DNA from: an uncultured Clostridia bacterium
GTDB taxonomy: Bacteria > Bacillota > Clostridia > TANB77 > CAG-508
Assembly: GCA_934122235.1 (NCBI GenBank)
Contig: CAKOWE010000009.1
Location: forward strand, 1-57,190
Length of the DNA: 57,190 nucleotides
Direction: 5' to 3'
Shown here: piece after piece, positions 36,185-46,138 of the stretch
Position numbering within the stretch: the first letter of the stretch is position 1
How the letters are laid out: the number at the start of each line of letters is the position of its first letter
Made by a program: the position numbers and the translations under genes
The notes under the pieces: generated by a model
Databases searched by the model: none
Seen by the model: the letters and a program-made list of their open reading frames with translations, nothing else
Told to the model about the DNA's origin: nothing

Positions 36185-37456
36185 TTATTTTACAATAGAC
36201 AATACTGTTTGTTCTTCTTTAAATACTTGCTCTAATATTTTTTGTGTATATTCTTTTGTAACCTGTATATAGTTTTCTATATAATCAAAGCTATTTATTC
36301 CTTTAAAATAATCTGCCACAAACATTCTTGATATATTATCTATGCCATTATATTCTTTTATATATATTCCATATATCATTTTTTTGCTTCTTTCAAAATC
36401 TTCTTCATTTATTCCATTTTGTTTTAAATCCTCTATTGTTTTTAATACTTTTGTTAATATTTCTTTTGGATTATTTGAAACTCCTGTTATTAATGCATAT
36501 GAATAAATTTTAGAAAACTCATATTCTAATGTTGGTTCTTCTTGTAGCAAACCTTCTTCATATAATTGTTTGTATAATTTTGAACTTTTTCCAATTATTA
36601 TATTTAATAAAATTTCCATTGCGATTTGTTTTTTTATCATTTCGCTTGGTTCTTCTATGTTATCTTCTTTTATGCCTATTACAAACATTGGTATACTTAT
36701 GTCCATTTTTGATTCTATTTCTTTTTTTACTATCTCTTTTGGTTCCGCGTCATATATTCTTTTTATGACACCTTGATTTTCCTTTTTTATTAATCTTTTT
36801 TTAACTTCTACTACTATTTCTTCTGGATTAAATTCACCAGCAAAAAACATTACCATGTTTGAGGGATTATAAAAAGTATTATAACACTTGTACAAAATAT
36901 CTTTATCTATCTTATTTACCGTTTCTATTGTACCTGTTATATCTATATTTATGGGTGTATTTTTATACATTGCTTTTAGAGCATTCATGTATACTATCCA
37001 TTCTGGATAGTCATCATACATCATTATTTCTTGCCCTATTATCCCTTTTTCTTTTTCTACATTTTCATCTGTAAAATAAGGATGTTGTACATAGTCCATC
37101 AATTCATCTAATGCCTCATAAAAATTATCAGTACATTCATACAAATATGCAGTATGATCAGTTGTTGTATATGCATTAGCATTAACACCTAATTCTGTTA
37201 AAGTGTCTAAGCTATTTCTTCCATTTTCTTGTTCAAACATTTTATGTTCTAAAAAGTGTGCAACTCCATCTGGTACTTCTGTTATCTGTTCTTGACCTGG
37301 TGCTATAAACTTGTTATCTATTGATCCATAGTTAGTAGACCACATAACAAACTTTTTTTGTATTCCGTACCTTGGAAATATCATTATAGTTAATCCATTT
37401 TCTAATTTTTCTATATATAATTTTTCTTTTACTACACTATTTTCAATTATTTGCAT
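36185..37456 (-). CDS. ymfH: M16 family zinc peptidase (YmfH-like)
   Basis: A 423-residue inverzincin-type peptidase with the inverted zinc motif HFLEH (67-71), LGVNANAYTTTDHTAYL and the downstream glutamate region EKEKGIIGQEIMMYDD, so it should be catalytically competent. In Bacillus the pair YmfF (inactive) and YmfH (active) form a two-chain M16 peptidase. Its gene follows the inactive partner by 77 bases, as here. The substrates are unknown. Confidence 0.88.
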   Translation of the reverse strand: MQIIENSVVKEKLYIEKLENGLTIMIFPRYGIQKKFVMWSTNYGSIDNKFIAPGQEQITEVPDGVAHFLEHKMFEQENGRNSLDTLTELGVNANAYTTTDHTAYLYECTDNFYEALDELMDYVQHPYFTDENVEKEKGIIGQEIMMYDDYPEWIVYMNALKAMYKNTPINIDITGTIETVNKIDKDILYKCYNTFYNPSNMVMFFAGEFNPEEIVVEVKKRLIKKENQGVIKRIYDAEPKEIVKKEIESKMDISIPMFVIGIKEDNIEEPSEMIKKQIAMEILLNIIIGKSSKLYKQLYEEGLLQEEPTLEYEFSKIYSYALITGVSNNPKEILTKVLKTIEDLKQNGINEEDFERSKKMIYGIYIKEYNGIDNISRMFVADYFKGINSFDYIENYIQVTKEYTQKILEQVFKEEQTVLSIVK

Positions 37457-37533
37457 TTGCTTATTTCCCCCTCTTAGATTTGCTTTAATAACATATAAGT
37501 CTTACTTCTACATATTTTTAAAATAACATCCTA

Positions 37534-38805
37534 CTATTTTGCCAAAAAATATACTGTATTTACAGTTATTTTGTTTGCAACATCTTGAACTTGCTGTTTT
37601 GTTACTGAATTTATTTTGGCCATGTATTCTTCAAAATCTGGTTTATTTCCAGCCAACTCTTGAGCTATAAAGTATGTTATTTCTGCATCTTGTTCATCCT
37701 GTATTGCTTTTATTGCTGAAATAAATGTTCTTTTAGCACTATTTATATCTTCTTCTGTAAAATCTCCTTTTTTCATATCATCTAATTGTTTATATATTAT
37801 TGGTAACGCTTTGTCATAATTTTCTATTTCTATTCCACATCTAATATATATGTTATTTTTTTGCCATATATATACAGAACGTGCTGAATAGGCAAGACTT
37901 GCTTTTTCTCTAACATTTTGAAATAATTTTGATGTAGCACTTGCCCCTAATATTACATTATATATTCCCAAAATATATTTTACGTCTTCTGAATTATCGT
38001 CAACATCTAATCCTATTACTAATTTTCCTTGTGTTACATTCATTTTTTCTTCTACTCTTTTTTCTTCTTTAGATAATTTTTTAGGAATTTCTATTTTTAT
38101 TAAGTTTTCAACATTCCTTGGTAATAATTTTTGTATATTAGCATTATTTTGTAACACTTGTTTTATCTCATTTTGATCAAAATTTCCTGATATATATATA
38201 TCTATTTTGGCTGTCTTAATAAGTTCCTGATATTGACTATATAATTCTTCTTTTGTAATTTTATCTATATCCTCTACATAACCATATTTGTATATTGAAT
38301 ATGGTTCATCTTTATACATCTCGCTTACACATCTATCAAATGAATATTGATCTTTATCATTTATTTTGCTTTCTATTATATTCTTTAAGTTTGTTTTTTC
38401 TGTTTCTATATAGCTTTGCTTAAAGCCTCCTTCTTCTACCAATGGGTTAAATACTATTTCTAAAACTTCGCAAATAGCTTCTTCTAGCAATTTTTCTTTT
38501 TGTGGTAAAAAATTATCGTTTAGTACTTCCATATAAAATTTTAGCAATTGATTATCACCAATTTTTTCTATGCCACAATTAAATTCTGCTCCATACATTT
38601 CTTCTAAACGTTTACTTATTTCATCTTGTGTTTTTCTTTTATTAGTTCCTAATCTTAATATTGATGTTATTAAAGCATTTTCTGTAACTGTTTTTTTATC
38701 TAATGGCACACTTAAAAATACAGTTATTAAATTAGTTTTATATTTATTGGTGTTTCTATAATGTACTTTTATTCCTTCTTTTATTACTTCTGAAACAAAA
38801 TTCAT
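37534..38805 (-). CDS. ymfF: M16 family non-catalytic partner (YmfF-like)
   Basis: A 423-residue M16-fold protein without HxxEH; the corresponding place reads ITSILRLGTNKRKTQDEISKRLEEMYGAEF. The C-terminal M16 domain is conserved (SLAYSARSVYIWQKNNIYIRCGIE). Such subunits build the closed chamber of M16 peptidases. I chose the ATG at 38805 because AAGGAGAGAAAGTAT lies directly upstream; a start eight codons earlier overlaps that site. It follows sigG by 72 bases. Confidence 0.85.
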   Translation of the reverse strand: MNFVSEVIKEGIKVHYRNTNKYKTNLITVFLSVPLDKKTVTENALITSILRLGTNKRKTQDEISKRLEEMYGAEFNCGIEKIGDNQLLKFYMEVLNDNFLPQKEKLLEEAICEVLEIVFNPLVEEGGFKQSYIETEKTNLKNIIESKINDKDQYSFDRCVSEMYKDEPYSIYKYGYVEDIDKITKEELYSQYQELIKTAKIDIYISGNFDQNEIKQVLQNNANIQKLLPRNVENLIKIEIPKKLSKEEKRVEEKMNVTQGKLVIGLDVDDNSEDVKYILGIYNVILGASATSKLFQNVREKASLAYSARSVYIWQKNNIYIRCGIEIENYDKALPIIYKQLDDMKKGDFTEEDINSAKRTFISAIKAIQDEQDAEITYFIAQELAGNKPDFEEYMAKINSVTKQQVQDVANKITVNTVYFLAK

Positions 38806-38877
38806 ATACTTTCTCTCCTTTTTAGGCATTAATTATATTTTTATTAATTTTATATCACAACATATTGTAAGCGTCAA

Positions 38878-39651
38878 TCAATGATACATTTTCTTTATTC
38901 TCTCAATTGCGCTTTTTTCTAATCTTGAAACTTGGGCTTGAGATATTCCAATTTCTTCTGCCACTTCCATTTGAGTTCTTCCATCAAAAAATCTTTTATT
39001 TACTATTATTTTTTCTCTATCATTTAATTTTTTCATTGCTTCTGTAATGGTTATATTTTCTGCCCAAAGTTCATCAGTGTTTTTTATATCTTTTACCTGA
39101 TCCATCACATATATACTTTCTGCTCCGTCATTATATACAGGCTCTTGTAGTGATACAGGGTCTTGTATTGCATCTAAACTTACTACAATTTCTTCTTTGG
39201 GTATTCCCAATTCTTTTGCTATTTCTTCTACCGTTGGCTCTTTTTGATTTTGTTTTGCCAATTTTTCCTTTGCTTGTAGAGCTTTGTATGCCAAGTCTCT
39301 AATAGAACGACTTACTCTAATTGGATTATTGTCTCTTAAATATCTTCTTATTTCGCCTATAATCATTGGTACAGCATACGTACTAAATTGAACATTTAAT
39401 GTTATATCAAAATTATCTATTGCCTTTATTAACCCTACACATCCTACTTGGAACAAATCATCTACGCTTTCTCCTCTTCCATTAAATCTTTGTATAACAC
39501 TTAGCACTAATCTTAAATTTCCTTGTATAAATTTTTCCCTTGCTTCATTATCACCATTTTTTATTTTTATAAAAAGTTCTTCTTTCTCTTTATTTGATAG
39601 CACAGGTAGTTTGGCAGTATTTACACCGCATATTTCAACCTTGTTTATCAT
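38878..39651 (-). CDS. sigG: Sporulation sigma factor SigG
   Basis: A 257-residue sigma-70 family factor that drives late forespore genes. It starts with the diagnostic NKVEICGVNTAKLPVL, followed by region 2 (LRLVLSVIQRFNGRGE, DDLFQVGCVGLIKAIDNF, STYAVPMIIGEIRRYLRDN), region 3, and region 4 (TQMEVAEEIGISQAQVSRLEKSAIE). The length is normal and the frame intact. GGAGG lies unusually far (about 12 bases) before the ATG, so initiation may be weak or controlled. The sequence between sigE and sigG (39652-39771) contains GTATA- and CATATT-like words that could be a forespore promoter, but this is not decisive. Confidence 0.97.
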   Translation of the reverse strand: MINKVEICGVNTAKLPVLSNKEKEELFIKIKNGDNEAREKFIQGNLRLVLSVIQRFNGRGESVDDLFQVGCVGLIKAIDNFDITLNVQFSTYAVPMIIGEIRRYLRDNNPIRVSRSIRDLAYKALQAKEKLAKQNQKEPTVEEIAKELGIPKEEIVVSLDAIQDPVSLQEPVYNDGAESIYVMDQVKDIKNTDELWAENITITEAMKKLNDREKIIVNKRFFDGRTQMEVAEEIGISQAQVSRLEKSAIERIKKMYH

Positions 39652-39771
39652 AAAAACAAAAATCCTCCTTTCAATATGTAAAGAACTTTTATATACAAAA
39701 TTTATGTCTTTTACATTATTTCCATATTAGGAGGATTTATACAATCTAAAACATTCTTTATACTTAGCGTT

Positions 39772-40504
39772 TTATCCTGTTTTGCTCATTATATCTTTTT
39801 TCATTTTACCTATTATTCTTTTTTCTAATCTTGAAATATAACTTTGTGATATTCCGAAGCATATCAGCCACTTCTTTTTGAGTTTTTTCGTTTCCGCTTA
39901 TGTAACCAAACCTCAATTCCATTATGTTTCTTTCTCTATTGCTTAATTTTTCTATGGAAGCTCTTAATAACGTTTTATCTACCTCATCTTCTATCCTTCT
40001 AGAAGTTATATCTGGTTCTGTTCCCAACAAGTCTGATAATAATAATTCATTTCCATCACCATCTTGATTTAAAGGTTCATCTATTGATACTTCACCTTTT
40101 ATTTTATTGCTTCTTCTCAAATACATTAATATTTCATTTTCTATACATCTTGATGCATATGTCGCAAGTTTTATATTTTTGTTTGTATTAAACGTATTTA
40201 TTGATTTCATTAACCCTATCGTACCTATTGATATTAAATCTTCTATTCCAACTCCTGTATTTTCAAATTTTTTTGCTATATATACTACCAATCTTAAATT
40301 TCTTTCAACTAATATTTGCCTTGCTTCATTATCATTTTCAGTTAATTTTTCTAATAGTTTTTCTTCTTCTTCAGGCGATAATGGAGGTGGCAAAGTTTGA
40401 CTTCCAGCTATATAAAATATCGGCATTTGCTCGATTTCATCTTTATTTAAATATTTAGCATATATTGTATTTATGCTATTTTTAAGTATTTGTAATATGT
40501 TCAT
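39772..40504 (-). CDS. sigE: Pro-sigma-E with internal +1 frameshift at CTT-C-GGA
   Basis: The mother-cell sigma factor precursor. The pro-sequence (about 1-30) and the GSQTLPPPLSPEEEE start of the mature protein are present, then region 2 (NLRLVVYIAKKFENTGVGIEDL, TYASRCIENEILMYLR) and region 4. In frame 0 the protein ends at 39806 after 232 residues with a nonsense tail (RNITKLYFKIRKKNNR) in place of the HTH recognition part. Skipping one C at 39856 gives GISQSYISRLEKRI after ADML (L216), the exact family sequence, and a total of 243 residues ending at 39772 (Bacillus SigE has 239). The slip site reads CTT CGG A. It could be programmed frameshifting, a mutation or a sequencing error. GAGGT precedes the ATG. 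Confidence 0.85.
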
Positions 40505-40564
40505 TTTTACCTCCTCTAAAATTTTTATACAAGCCTTTTATAAGCCTATTTGCAATAAACATCT

Positions 40565-41482
40565 CTATACAATCTGTAATGTATCTTTTAATGTGTTTTC
40601 CTCTTCATTTATTACATCTAAACCAATTAAAGCATTATATGCATTATTTTTGCTTAACTTTTTACTATAGATGCCTACAATCACATCTTTTTTATAAAAT
40701 TCTTGATCATCATAATTTATTTTTAAATTATCTATTTTAAAGCCCAATAATAATCCATTTTCTTTTCCTAATGAAGTAAAGGGAATAACCCTAAATTTTA
40801 TTGCATATTCATTTATTCCTATTTCGTATTGTCCTGCTATTATTTTTTCTGTATTATCTAAAATGTTTCTAGGTAATATATCTAACAATTCTTGCTTTTC
40901 TACAACTATTACCGGATTTCCTGACAATGGTTCTTTTAACAAATTTCCAGTATCTATCATAGCCTTTAATGTTTTATATTTATTTTGAAAATCTATTGTT
41001 ACAGTACAATACATATCTTTTTTAGATATTTTTTTCTTAATATTTTTAAATGCCACTGTTAAAATAATAAATCCAACAAAAACACCTGTTAATGCTATTT
41101 TTACCGGATACTCACCTATTAAAACTCCATTTTTTATTAATATGTCTTGTGGCTTAACAAAATATAGTAATGCAAAAGCTACTCCACCAAATGTAAAAGA
41201 AGTTAAATAAAATAATATTAATTGTTTTAATAAAGATTTTACGTTTTTGGAATTATATGCAACATGTACCATACATACTGACAATAATATTTTTAGCAAT
41301 ACATTTGTAAATATTTCAGAAATTGACATATACACGATTACAGCATATACACTACCTATTAAGCTTGATAGTAATATTCGTATTATGCTTATTGAGCTTT
41401 TGTTAATTAATGCAGTAGCAAATATTATTATGCAATTTATACATAGATTTTCTAAAAATATAATATCTAAATATATTGTCAA
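40565..41482 (-). CDS. spoIIGA: Sigma-E processing peptidase SpoIIGA
   Basis: A 305-residue membrane aspartic protease that removes the pro-sequence of sigma-E. Five membrane segments lie in the N-terminal half (about 5-22, 35-52, 58-76, 85-108, 128-146), followed by a cytosolic protease domain with the catalytic DTGN (D177) and LLKEPLSGNPVIVVE. The start is TTG at 41482 with GGGGTGA upstream. It is 60 bases from sigE, the standard pair. No clear Spo0A box was found in the upstream region. Confidence 0.95.
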   Translation of the reverse strand: MTIYLDIIFLENLCINCIIIFATALINKSSISIIRILLSSLIGSVYAVIVYMSISEIFTNVLLKILLSVCMVHVAYNSKNVKSLLKQLILFYLTSFTFGGVAFALLYFVKPQDILIKNGVLIGEYPVKIALTGVFVGFIILTVAFKNIKKKISKKDMYCTVTIDFQNKYKTLKAMIDTGNLLKEPLSGNPVIVVEKQELLDILPRNILDNTEKIIAGQYEIGINEYAIKFRVIPFTSLGKENGLLLGFKIDNLKINYDDQEFYKKDVIVGIYSKKLSKNNAYNALIGLDVINEEENTLKDTLQIV

Positions 41483-41598
41483 TGCATCACCCCTTCTTGT
41501 TGTCTTAAATAAGCATTTACTGTTATTGTTTTTCTTTTTTAGTGTATGTCTATTATAACTTGTATTACTTTAATTTTATGTCATTTCTTAGGGGCGAA

Positions 41599-41636
41599 AA
41601 AAAGAAATGATCTACAAAAATAGATCATTTCTTTTT
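41599..41636 (-). terminator. Intrinsic terminator after ftsZ
   Basis: A 16-base arm (41599-41614, AAAAAGAAATGATCTA) pairs perfectly with 41621-41636 over six bases, with a run of T on the minus strand. Confidence 0.9.
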
Positions 41637-41657
41637 AATATGTATTTTTATTTTCTT

Positions 41658-42776
41658 TTATTTACCTAATCCTTTATTTTTTCTTAAAAAAGATGGTACA
41701 TCTAAATCATTTTGTGAAGATATTGATTCTTGAGGTGTTGGTATTGAATTTATTTTCTTATTCCATGTATTATTTACTAAATTCTCTACTCCCAATGTTG
41801 TTATTGGTTGTTCTTTTTCAAATCCTGTTGCTATAACTGTAATTGTTATGTCATCTCCTAAAGTTTCATCTATTACTGCACCAAATATAATATTAGCTTC
41901 TGGATCTACACTTCTTTGAACAAGTTCTGCCGCTGTATTTGCTTCATGTAATCCAAGTTCACTACCACCTGTAATATTTATTATTACTCCTCTAGCTCCT
42001 TCTATTGATGTTTCTAATAATGGACTTTGAATAGCTTGTTTTGCAGCATCTTCTGCTCTGTTTTCTCCACTTGCTCTACCAATACCCATATGTGCCATAC
42101 CTGTATTCAACATAATAGTTTTTACATCTGCAAAGTCTAAGTTTATTAATCCTGGTACAGCTATTAAATCTGATATACCTTGTACACCTTGTCTTAATAC
42201 ATCATCTGCCATTTTAAAAGCTTCTACCATTGATGTTTTTCTGTCTATTATTTGTAATAATTTATCATTTGGAATTACAACTAATGTATCAACTTTTGCC
42301 TTTAATGATTCAATTCCACGTTCTGCTTGTCCTAATCTTTTCTTTCCTTCAAATGTAAATGGTTTTGTAACAACACCTATTGTTAATATTCCCATTTCTT
42401 TTGCTGCTGCTGCTACTATTGGAGCTGCACCTGTTCCTGTTCCTCCGCCCATTCCAGCTGTTACGAATACCATGTCTGCTCCTCTTAACGCTTCTGCTAT
42501 TTCTGCTTTACTTTCTTCTGCAGCTTGTGCACCTATATCTGGGTTAGCACCTGCTCCTAAACCTCTTGTTAATTTTTCTCCTATTTGAATTTTTGTTCCT
42601 GCTTTTGATGTTATTAATGTTTGTCTGTCTGTGTTTACTGCTATAAACTCTACTCCTCTTATACCTGAATCAACCATTCTGTTTACAGCATTATTTCCTG
42701 CTCCACCTACTCCTATAACTTTAATTGTTGCTGAACCATCCATCATCATATTGTTCATGTCATCACTTTCTAACAT
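41658..42776 (-). CDS. ftsZ: Cell division protein FtsZ
   Basis: A 372-residue tubulin-like GTPase that forms the division ring. Visible are GVGGAGNNAVNRM, the tubulin signature GGGTGTGA, the T7 loop region (NLDFADVKTI) and the conserved C-terminal peptide DVPSFLRKN, which binds FtsA and other partners. The linker before it is short (about 30 residues). GGGAGG precedes the ATG. It lies 55 bases after ftsA. Confidence 0.99.
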   Translation of the reverse strand: MLESDDMNNMMMDGSATIKVIGVGGAGNNAVNRMVDSGIRGVEFIAVNTDRQTLITSKAGTKIQIGEKLTRGLGAGANPDIGAQAAEESKAEIAEALRGADMVFVTAGMGGGTGTGAAPIVAAAAKEMGILTIGVVTKPFTFEGKKRLGQAERGIESLKAKVDTLVVIPNDKLLQIIDRKTSMVEAFKMADDVLRQGVQGISDLIAVPGLINLDFADVKTIMLNTGMAHMGIGRASGENRAEDAAKQAIQSPLLETSIEGARGVIINITGGSELGLHEANTAAELVQRSVDPEANIIFGAVIDETLGDDITITVIATGFEKEQPITTLGVENLVNNTWNKKINSIPTPQESISSQNDLDVPSFLRKNKGLGK

Positions 42777-42831
42777 TAGTTTTTCCTCCCTTATAATTTA
42801 TCTATAATTTAAAATTAAAAACCTTTTCGTA

Positions 42832-44061
42832 TTACGTATAGAAAAATTCTTTTATTTTTTCTATAATATTTTTAATAAAATGTTCGTCTGATTTTGCATC
42901 TATACTACTTGATACAGTTTTTGCAAATGGTCTTGCTGCTATATATCTTACTAATGAATAGCTTGATCTAAAACTTGGTTTTATTGTACTTATTAATCTT
43001 CCAGTAGCTATCTTAACAGGTATATTTAATATTATTTTTCCAGCTACATCACTCTTGTTTATATTTGTTATTCCTTGTCCTGTTAAAATTACATTGTTAA
43101 TTCTTGATTTTATTCCTTGATTTGTTATGTCTTTATTAACTAATGAAAATATTTCTTCAATTCTTGCTTCTATTATTTCTATTAATTCTGAACTCTTTAT
43201 TGTTTGTTGTTTATTATCACCTTTATATGTATTTAAAATAATATCATTATCATTATCTATAAAAGATTTAAGTGCAAGTCCATATTGTCTTTTTAATTTA
43301 TCAGCTTCTTCATCTGATATATTTAGTACCATTGCAATATCGTTTGTTATGTTGTCTCCACCTAAAGGAATTGTATTAGTATATACAAATGAATTTCCCT
43401 CAAACACTCCAATATCTGTATTTCCAGCACCTATATCTAATAACATTATATTATCATTTAACTCATTTTTATCTAATATAAGGTTTCTTTCTGCTAATGT
43501 ATTTGGAACCATTCCGTCAATTTCTATTCCTGCTTTTTTAAATATTGCTGTTAATTGTCTTACATAGTCTTTTTCTGCTAACATAACCTGTGCTTTTAAA
43601 ACAAAATTTGAGCTTAAATTTCCTACAGGATCTTCTACAACTTTTCCACCATCTAAAACAAATTGATCTGTTACTATATCTATTAATACTTTATCTTCTG
43701 GAATATCAATATCTCTAACTTGCATTATAGCTGAATTAACGTCTTTAGTTGATATGCCTGCATACTTATCTTTTACCTCTTTTACAACACTGTTTTGTAC
43801 AATTGTTACATATTTACCTGGTATTGTTACATATGCAGAATTAATCTTTAAGTTTTCGTTCTTTTCAACCTCTGTTATTATATTGTTAATGCTTAGGGAT
43901 ACTTCTTCTTCGTTTATTATTTTTCCTTTTTTCATTCCGAAACACTTACAATCAGCTGTGGAAATAATTTCAACTTGATTGAAACTATTAACTTCGCCAA
44001 CTACAGCGCTTACTTTAGATGTACCTATATCAATACCTACAATTATATCTCCTATAGCCAA
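42832..44061 (-). CDS. ftsA: Cell division protein FtsA
   Basis: A 409-residue actin-like protein that tethers FtsZ to the membrane. It has VGIDIGTSKVSAVVGE (phosphate loop), LLDIGAGNTDIGVF (second phosphate motif), VILTGQG, and a C-terminal amphipathic helix (FIKNIIEKIKEFF) for membrane binding. The start is TTG at 44061, supported by GGAGGAATAAAG; no ATG lies nearby in frame. It has its own promoter (44100-44128). Confidence 0.97.
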   Translation of the reverse strand: MAIGDIIVGIDIGTSKVSAVVGEVNSFNQVEIISTADCKCFGMKKGKIINEEEVSLSINNIITEVEKNENLKINSAYVTIPGKYVTIVQNSVVKEVKDKYAGISTKDVNSAIMQVRDIDIPEDKVLIDIVTDQFVLDGGKVVEDPVGNLSSNFVLKAQVMLAEKDYVRQLTAIFKKAGIEIDGMVPNTLAERNLILDKNELNDNIMLLDIGAGNTDIGVFEGNSFVYTNTIPLGGDNITNDIAMVLNISDEEADKLKRQYGLALKSFIDNDNDIILNTYKGDNKQQTIKSSELIEIIEARIEEIFSLVNKDITNQGIKSRINNVILTGQGITNINKSDVAGKIILNIPVKIATGRLISTIKPSFRSSYSLVRYIAARPFAKTVSSSIDAKSDEHFIKNIIEKIKEFFYT

Positions 44062-44099
44062 CTTTATTCCTCCACCTTTTTTCAGTTTAATTCTTGATA

Positions 44100-44128
44100 A
44101 GAATATTATATTTTATAAAAAAAGTCAA
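44100..44128 (-). promoter_or_regulatory. Putative sigma-A promoter of ftsA-ftsZ
   Basis: TTGACT (44123-44128, minus strand) and TATTCT (44100-44105) with a 17-base spacer, about 39 bases before the ftsA start. TATAAT also occurs inside the spacer, so the exact -10 is uncertain. Confidence 0.5.
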
Positions 44129-44265
44129 TAGTTTTTTGTCACATTTTTGTAATAATTTTGTAATATTGATGTAACAAATTTTATAATCCCTAGAATTACA
44201 GCTTTAACGATATATTATGTCGTTTTTAATAACACACACACCTTGCAAAAAGTGTACCTTGATAA

Positions 44266-44300
44266 AACAAAAAAATGCAACCGAAGCTGCATTTTTTGTT
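44266..44300 (-). terminator. Terminator with UUCG loop after sbp
   Basis: On the minus-strand RNA the stem AAAAAATGCAGC closes a TTCG tetraloop and pairs with GTTGCATTTTTT (one G-U pair), followed by T. It ends the murA-ftsQ-DUF881-sbp transcript a few bases after the sbp stop. It is near-symmetric and could also work on the plus strand. Confidence 0.85.
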
Positions 44301-44304
44301 TATT

Positions 44305-44658
44305 TTATTCTTTTCTTCTATTTGCCCATTTATCTATATAATGTCTTCTTATTATTGCAAGATTTGTAAACATTCTTCCAACAAAAACTACTATTGCTGC
44401 CAAATAAATATCTACATTTAATTTTTGTCCTAAATACGTAAGCAATATTGATAATATTGCATTTCCAAAAAATCCAGAAACAAATATTAACATATCAAAT
44501 TTTCCTTTTACTGTAGATGCAATTCCTCCAAAAACCGAATCTAATGCAGCAATTATAGCAATTGCTAAATACCCAGAATATGTATAAGATATTATTGGAG
44601 CATTCATTCCTATTAGTGCTCCCACTACGCACCCTATTATTATAGCTATTAAAACCAT
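44305..44658 (-). CDS. sbp: Small basic protein Sbp (DUF1290)
   Basis: A 117-residue membrane protein with three to four hydrophobic segments: GCVVGALIGMNAPI, then YSGYLAIAIIAALDSVFGGI, then FFGNAILSILLTYLG, and a basic end KWANRRKE. It matches the Sbp family found between ylxX and ftsA in Firmicutes division clusters. The function is not established. AAGGAGGAAAATAAAG precedes the ATG. Confidence 0.92.
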   Translation of the reverse strand: MVLIAIIIGCVVGALIGMNAPIISYTYSGYLAIAIIAALDSVFGGIASTVKGKFDMLIFVSGFFGNAILSILLTYLGQKLNVDIYLAAIVVFVGRMFTNLAIIRRHYIDKWANRRKE

Positions 44659-44688
44659 CTTTATTTTCCTCCTTTTGTACTTTTATTA

Positions 44689-45390
44689 CTAATCTTGTTT
44701 TATATATTTCTCGTTAAAATTCAAATCGCCACTATATTTTTTTATAATTATATTATCTTTTCTTTCAAGGCTTACTGTTTTTCCATTAGTTTTTTGTGTG
44801 TCTATATATCCGTATTGTTTCTTAGCTAACCCACTTTCCAAATATGTTGGATTTCCTATTGCCTTAACTATGTATGGTGATACCAATCCTTGATTACCAT
44901 TTATTGTCATAAATGCATTTCCGATATCCGCTATATATGAGTCATACACAATTCTCTCATCATTTATTGAAATTGCTTCTGCTCCAGCTAATTTTAATTC
45001 ATTTATTAATTTTATTAAATCTTCTGCATTTATCTTTGTATTTTCATTATCTGATAAAGTTACTATAACTCCACTCCCAGAAACATCTCTTAATCCTATA
45101 ATACCTTCTAATTTACTTAACTCCTTTGTTAACAACTCTGAGGCATTTCTATTATTTGATATTTTCTCGTTATATTCACTTATTTTTAAATTTGTTGCTT
45201 CTAATTCTGATACTATATTTTCATATTTTGTTTTCCAACTTGTTATTTCACTTCTTAGCTCTTCTTCTTGCATATTTTCTAATGCTGTTACATCTATTCT
45301 ACTTATTGTTTTAAATTGCAGAAAGATTACGGCAGTTAATATTACACATATTAAACATATTACTATAGTCATTGTTGTTTTACCTTTCAC
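44689..45390 (-). CDS. DUF881 protein (YlxX/YlxW type), second
   Basis: A 233-residue protein with one membrane segment (about 7-25), a coiled-coil (30-95), and a DUF881 domain with VIVTLSDNENTK, ELKLAGAEAISINDERIVYDS and IKAIGNPTYLESGL. The start is GTG at 45390, with AAAGGAGAG upstream. DUF881 proteins are conserved near ftsQ and sbp and face the outside; the exact role is unknown. It is paralogous to the neighbour upstream. Confidence 0.9.
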   Translation of the reverse strand: MKGKTTMTIVICLICVILTAVIFLQFKTISRIDVTALENMQEEELRSEITSWKTKYENIVSELEATNLKISEYNEKISNNRNASELLTKELSKLEGIIGLRDVSGSGVIVTLSDNENTKINAEDLIKLINELKLAGAEAISINDERIVYDSYIADIGNAFMTINGNQGLVSPYIVKAIGNPTYLESGLAKKQYGYIDTQKTNGKTVSLERKDNIIIKKYSGDLNFNEKYIKQD

Positions 45391-45411
45391 AATCAGCCTC
45401 TCCTTTCGTTT

Positions 45412-46122
45412 TTAATAAATATAGTCTGATGTGTATACACCATCATATTTAGGTATTGTTATATTATCAGATTTTTCTACTTTAACACTTACATACTCAT
45501 TTATTAAATCTAAATACCCACCATTTCTTGTTAATTGTGGCTCTAGTCTTTCTGGAAAACCTATTGCTTTTATAGTTATTGGAACTCCTATCATTTCTCC
45601 ATTTACTCTTATAATATTACCATCACACATGATTCCTGTAGTAGAAACCACTCTTTGATCATTTATTGATATAGCATCCGCTCCAGCATTAAATAATTCG
45701 TTCACAATGTACATTAAGTCATAATAATGTACTAAAAAATCACTTACGTTTAGCAATTCATCTGATGAAACTTCCCTATTATCATCTAAATGAATTATTA
45801 TGCCTTGTCCTTTTAGTTCTGTTTTTCCTAACAATTTTTCTATTTTCTTTATTTGTTCTTCCTTTTGCGAATCATCTGCATTATTTGCAACAGCTTGAGC
45901 TCTAGCTTGTTCTAGTTGTAACTCTGCATTTTCTAATTCTTTGTATGTATTGTTATATTTCTCACGTAATTGCAATATTTCATCTCTTAATCCGTTATTA
46001 TTCGATGTAGTTTTTCCAACTTCATTTTCTGCATCTTCTACTGTTTTTACTTGTATACAAATTGCTATTGTAAGTATAAAGCAAACTATTCCTAATATTA
46101 GTGAAACTTTATTTTTATTCAT
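45412..46122 (-). CDS. DUF881 protein (YlxW type), first
   Basis: A 236-residue protein with the same plan as its neighbour: membrane segment (about 7-24), coiled-coil (40-95), then DUF881 with IIIHLDDNREVS, NELFNAGADAISINDQRVVS and IKAIGFPERLEPQLTR. AAAGGACTGC precedes the ATG. It lies 16 bases from ftsQ, so the two are cotranscribed. Confidence 0.9.
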   Translation of the reverse strand: MNKNKVSLILGIVCFILTIAICIQVKTVEDAENEVGKTTSNNNGLRDEILQLREKYNNTYKELENAELQLEQARAQAVANNADDSQKEEQIKKIEKLLGKTELKGQGIIIHLDDNREVSSDELLNVSDFLVHYYDLMYIVNELFNAGADAISINDQRVVSTTGIMCDGNIIRVNGEMIGVPITIKAIGFPERLEPQLTRNGGYLDLINEYVSVKVEKSDNITIPKYDGVYTSDYIY

Positions 46123-46138
46123 TATTTTGCAGTCCTTT

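Noticed and set aside
44266..44300. CTTCGG in the sbp terminator
   Set aside because: This is an ordinary UUCG-type loop in a terminator outside genes; it has no coding meaning.
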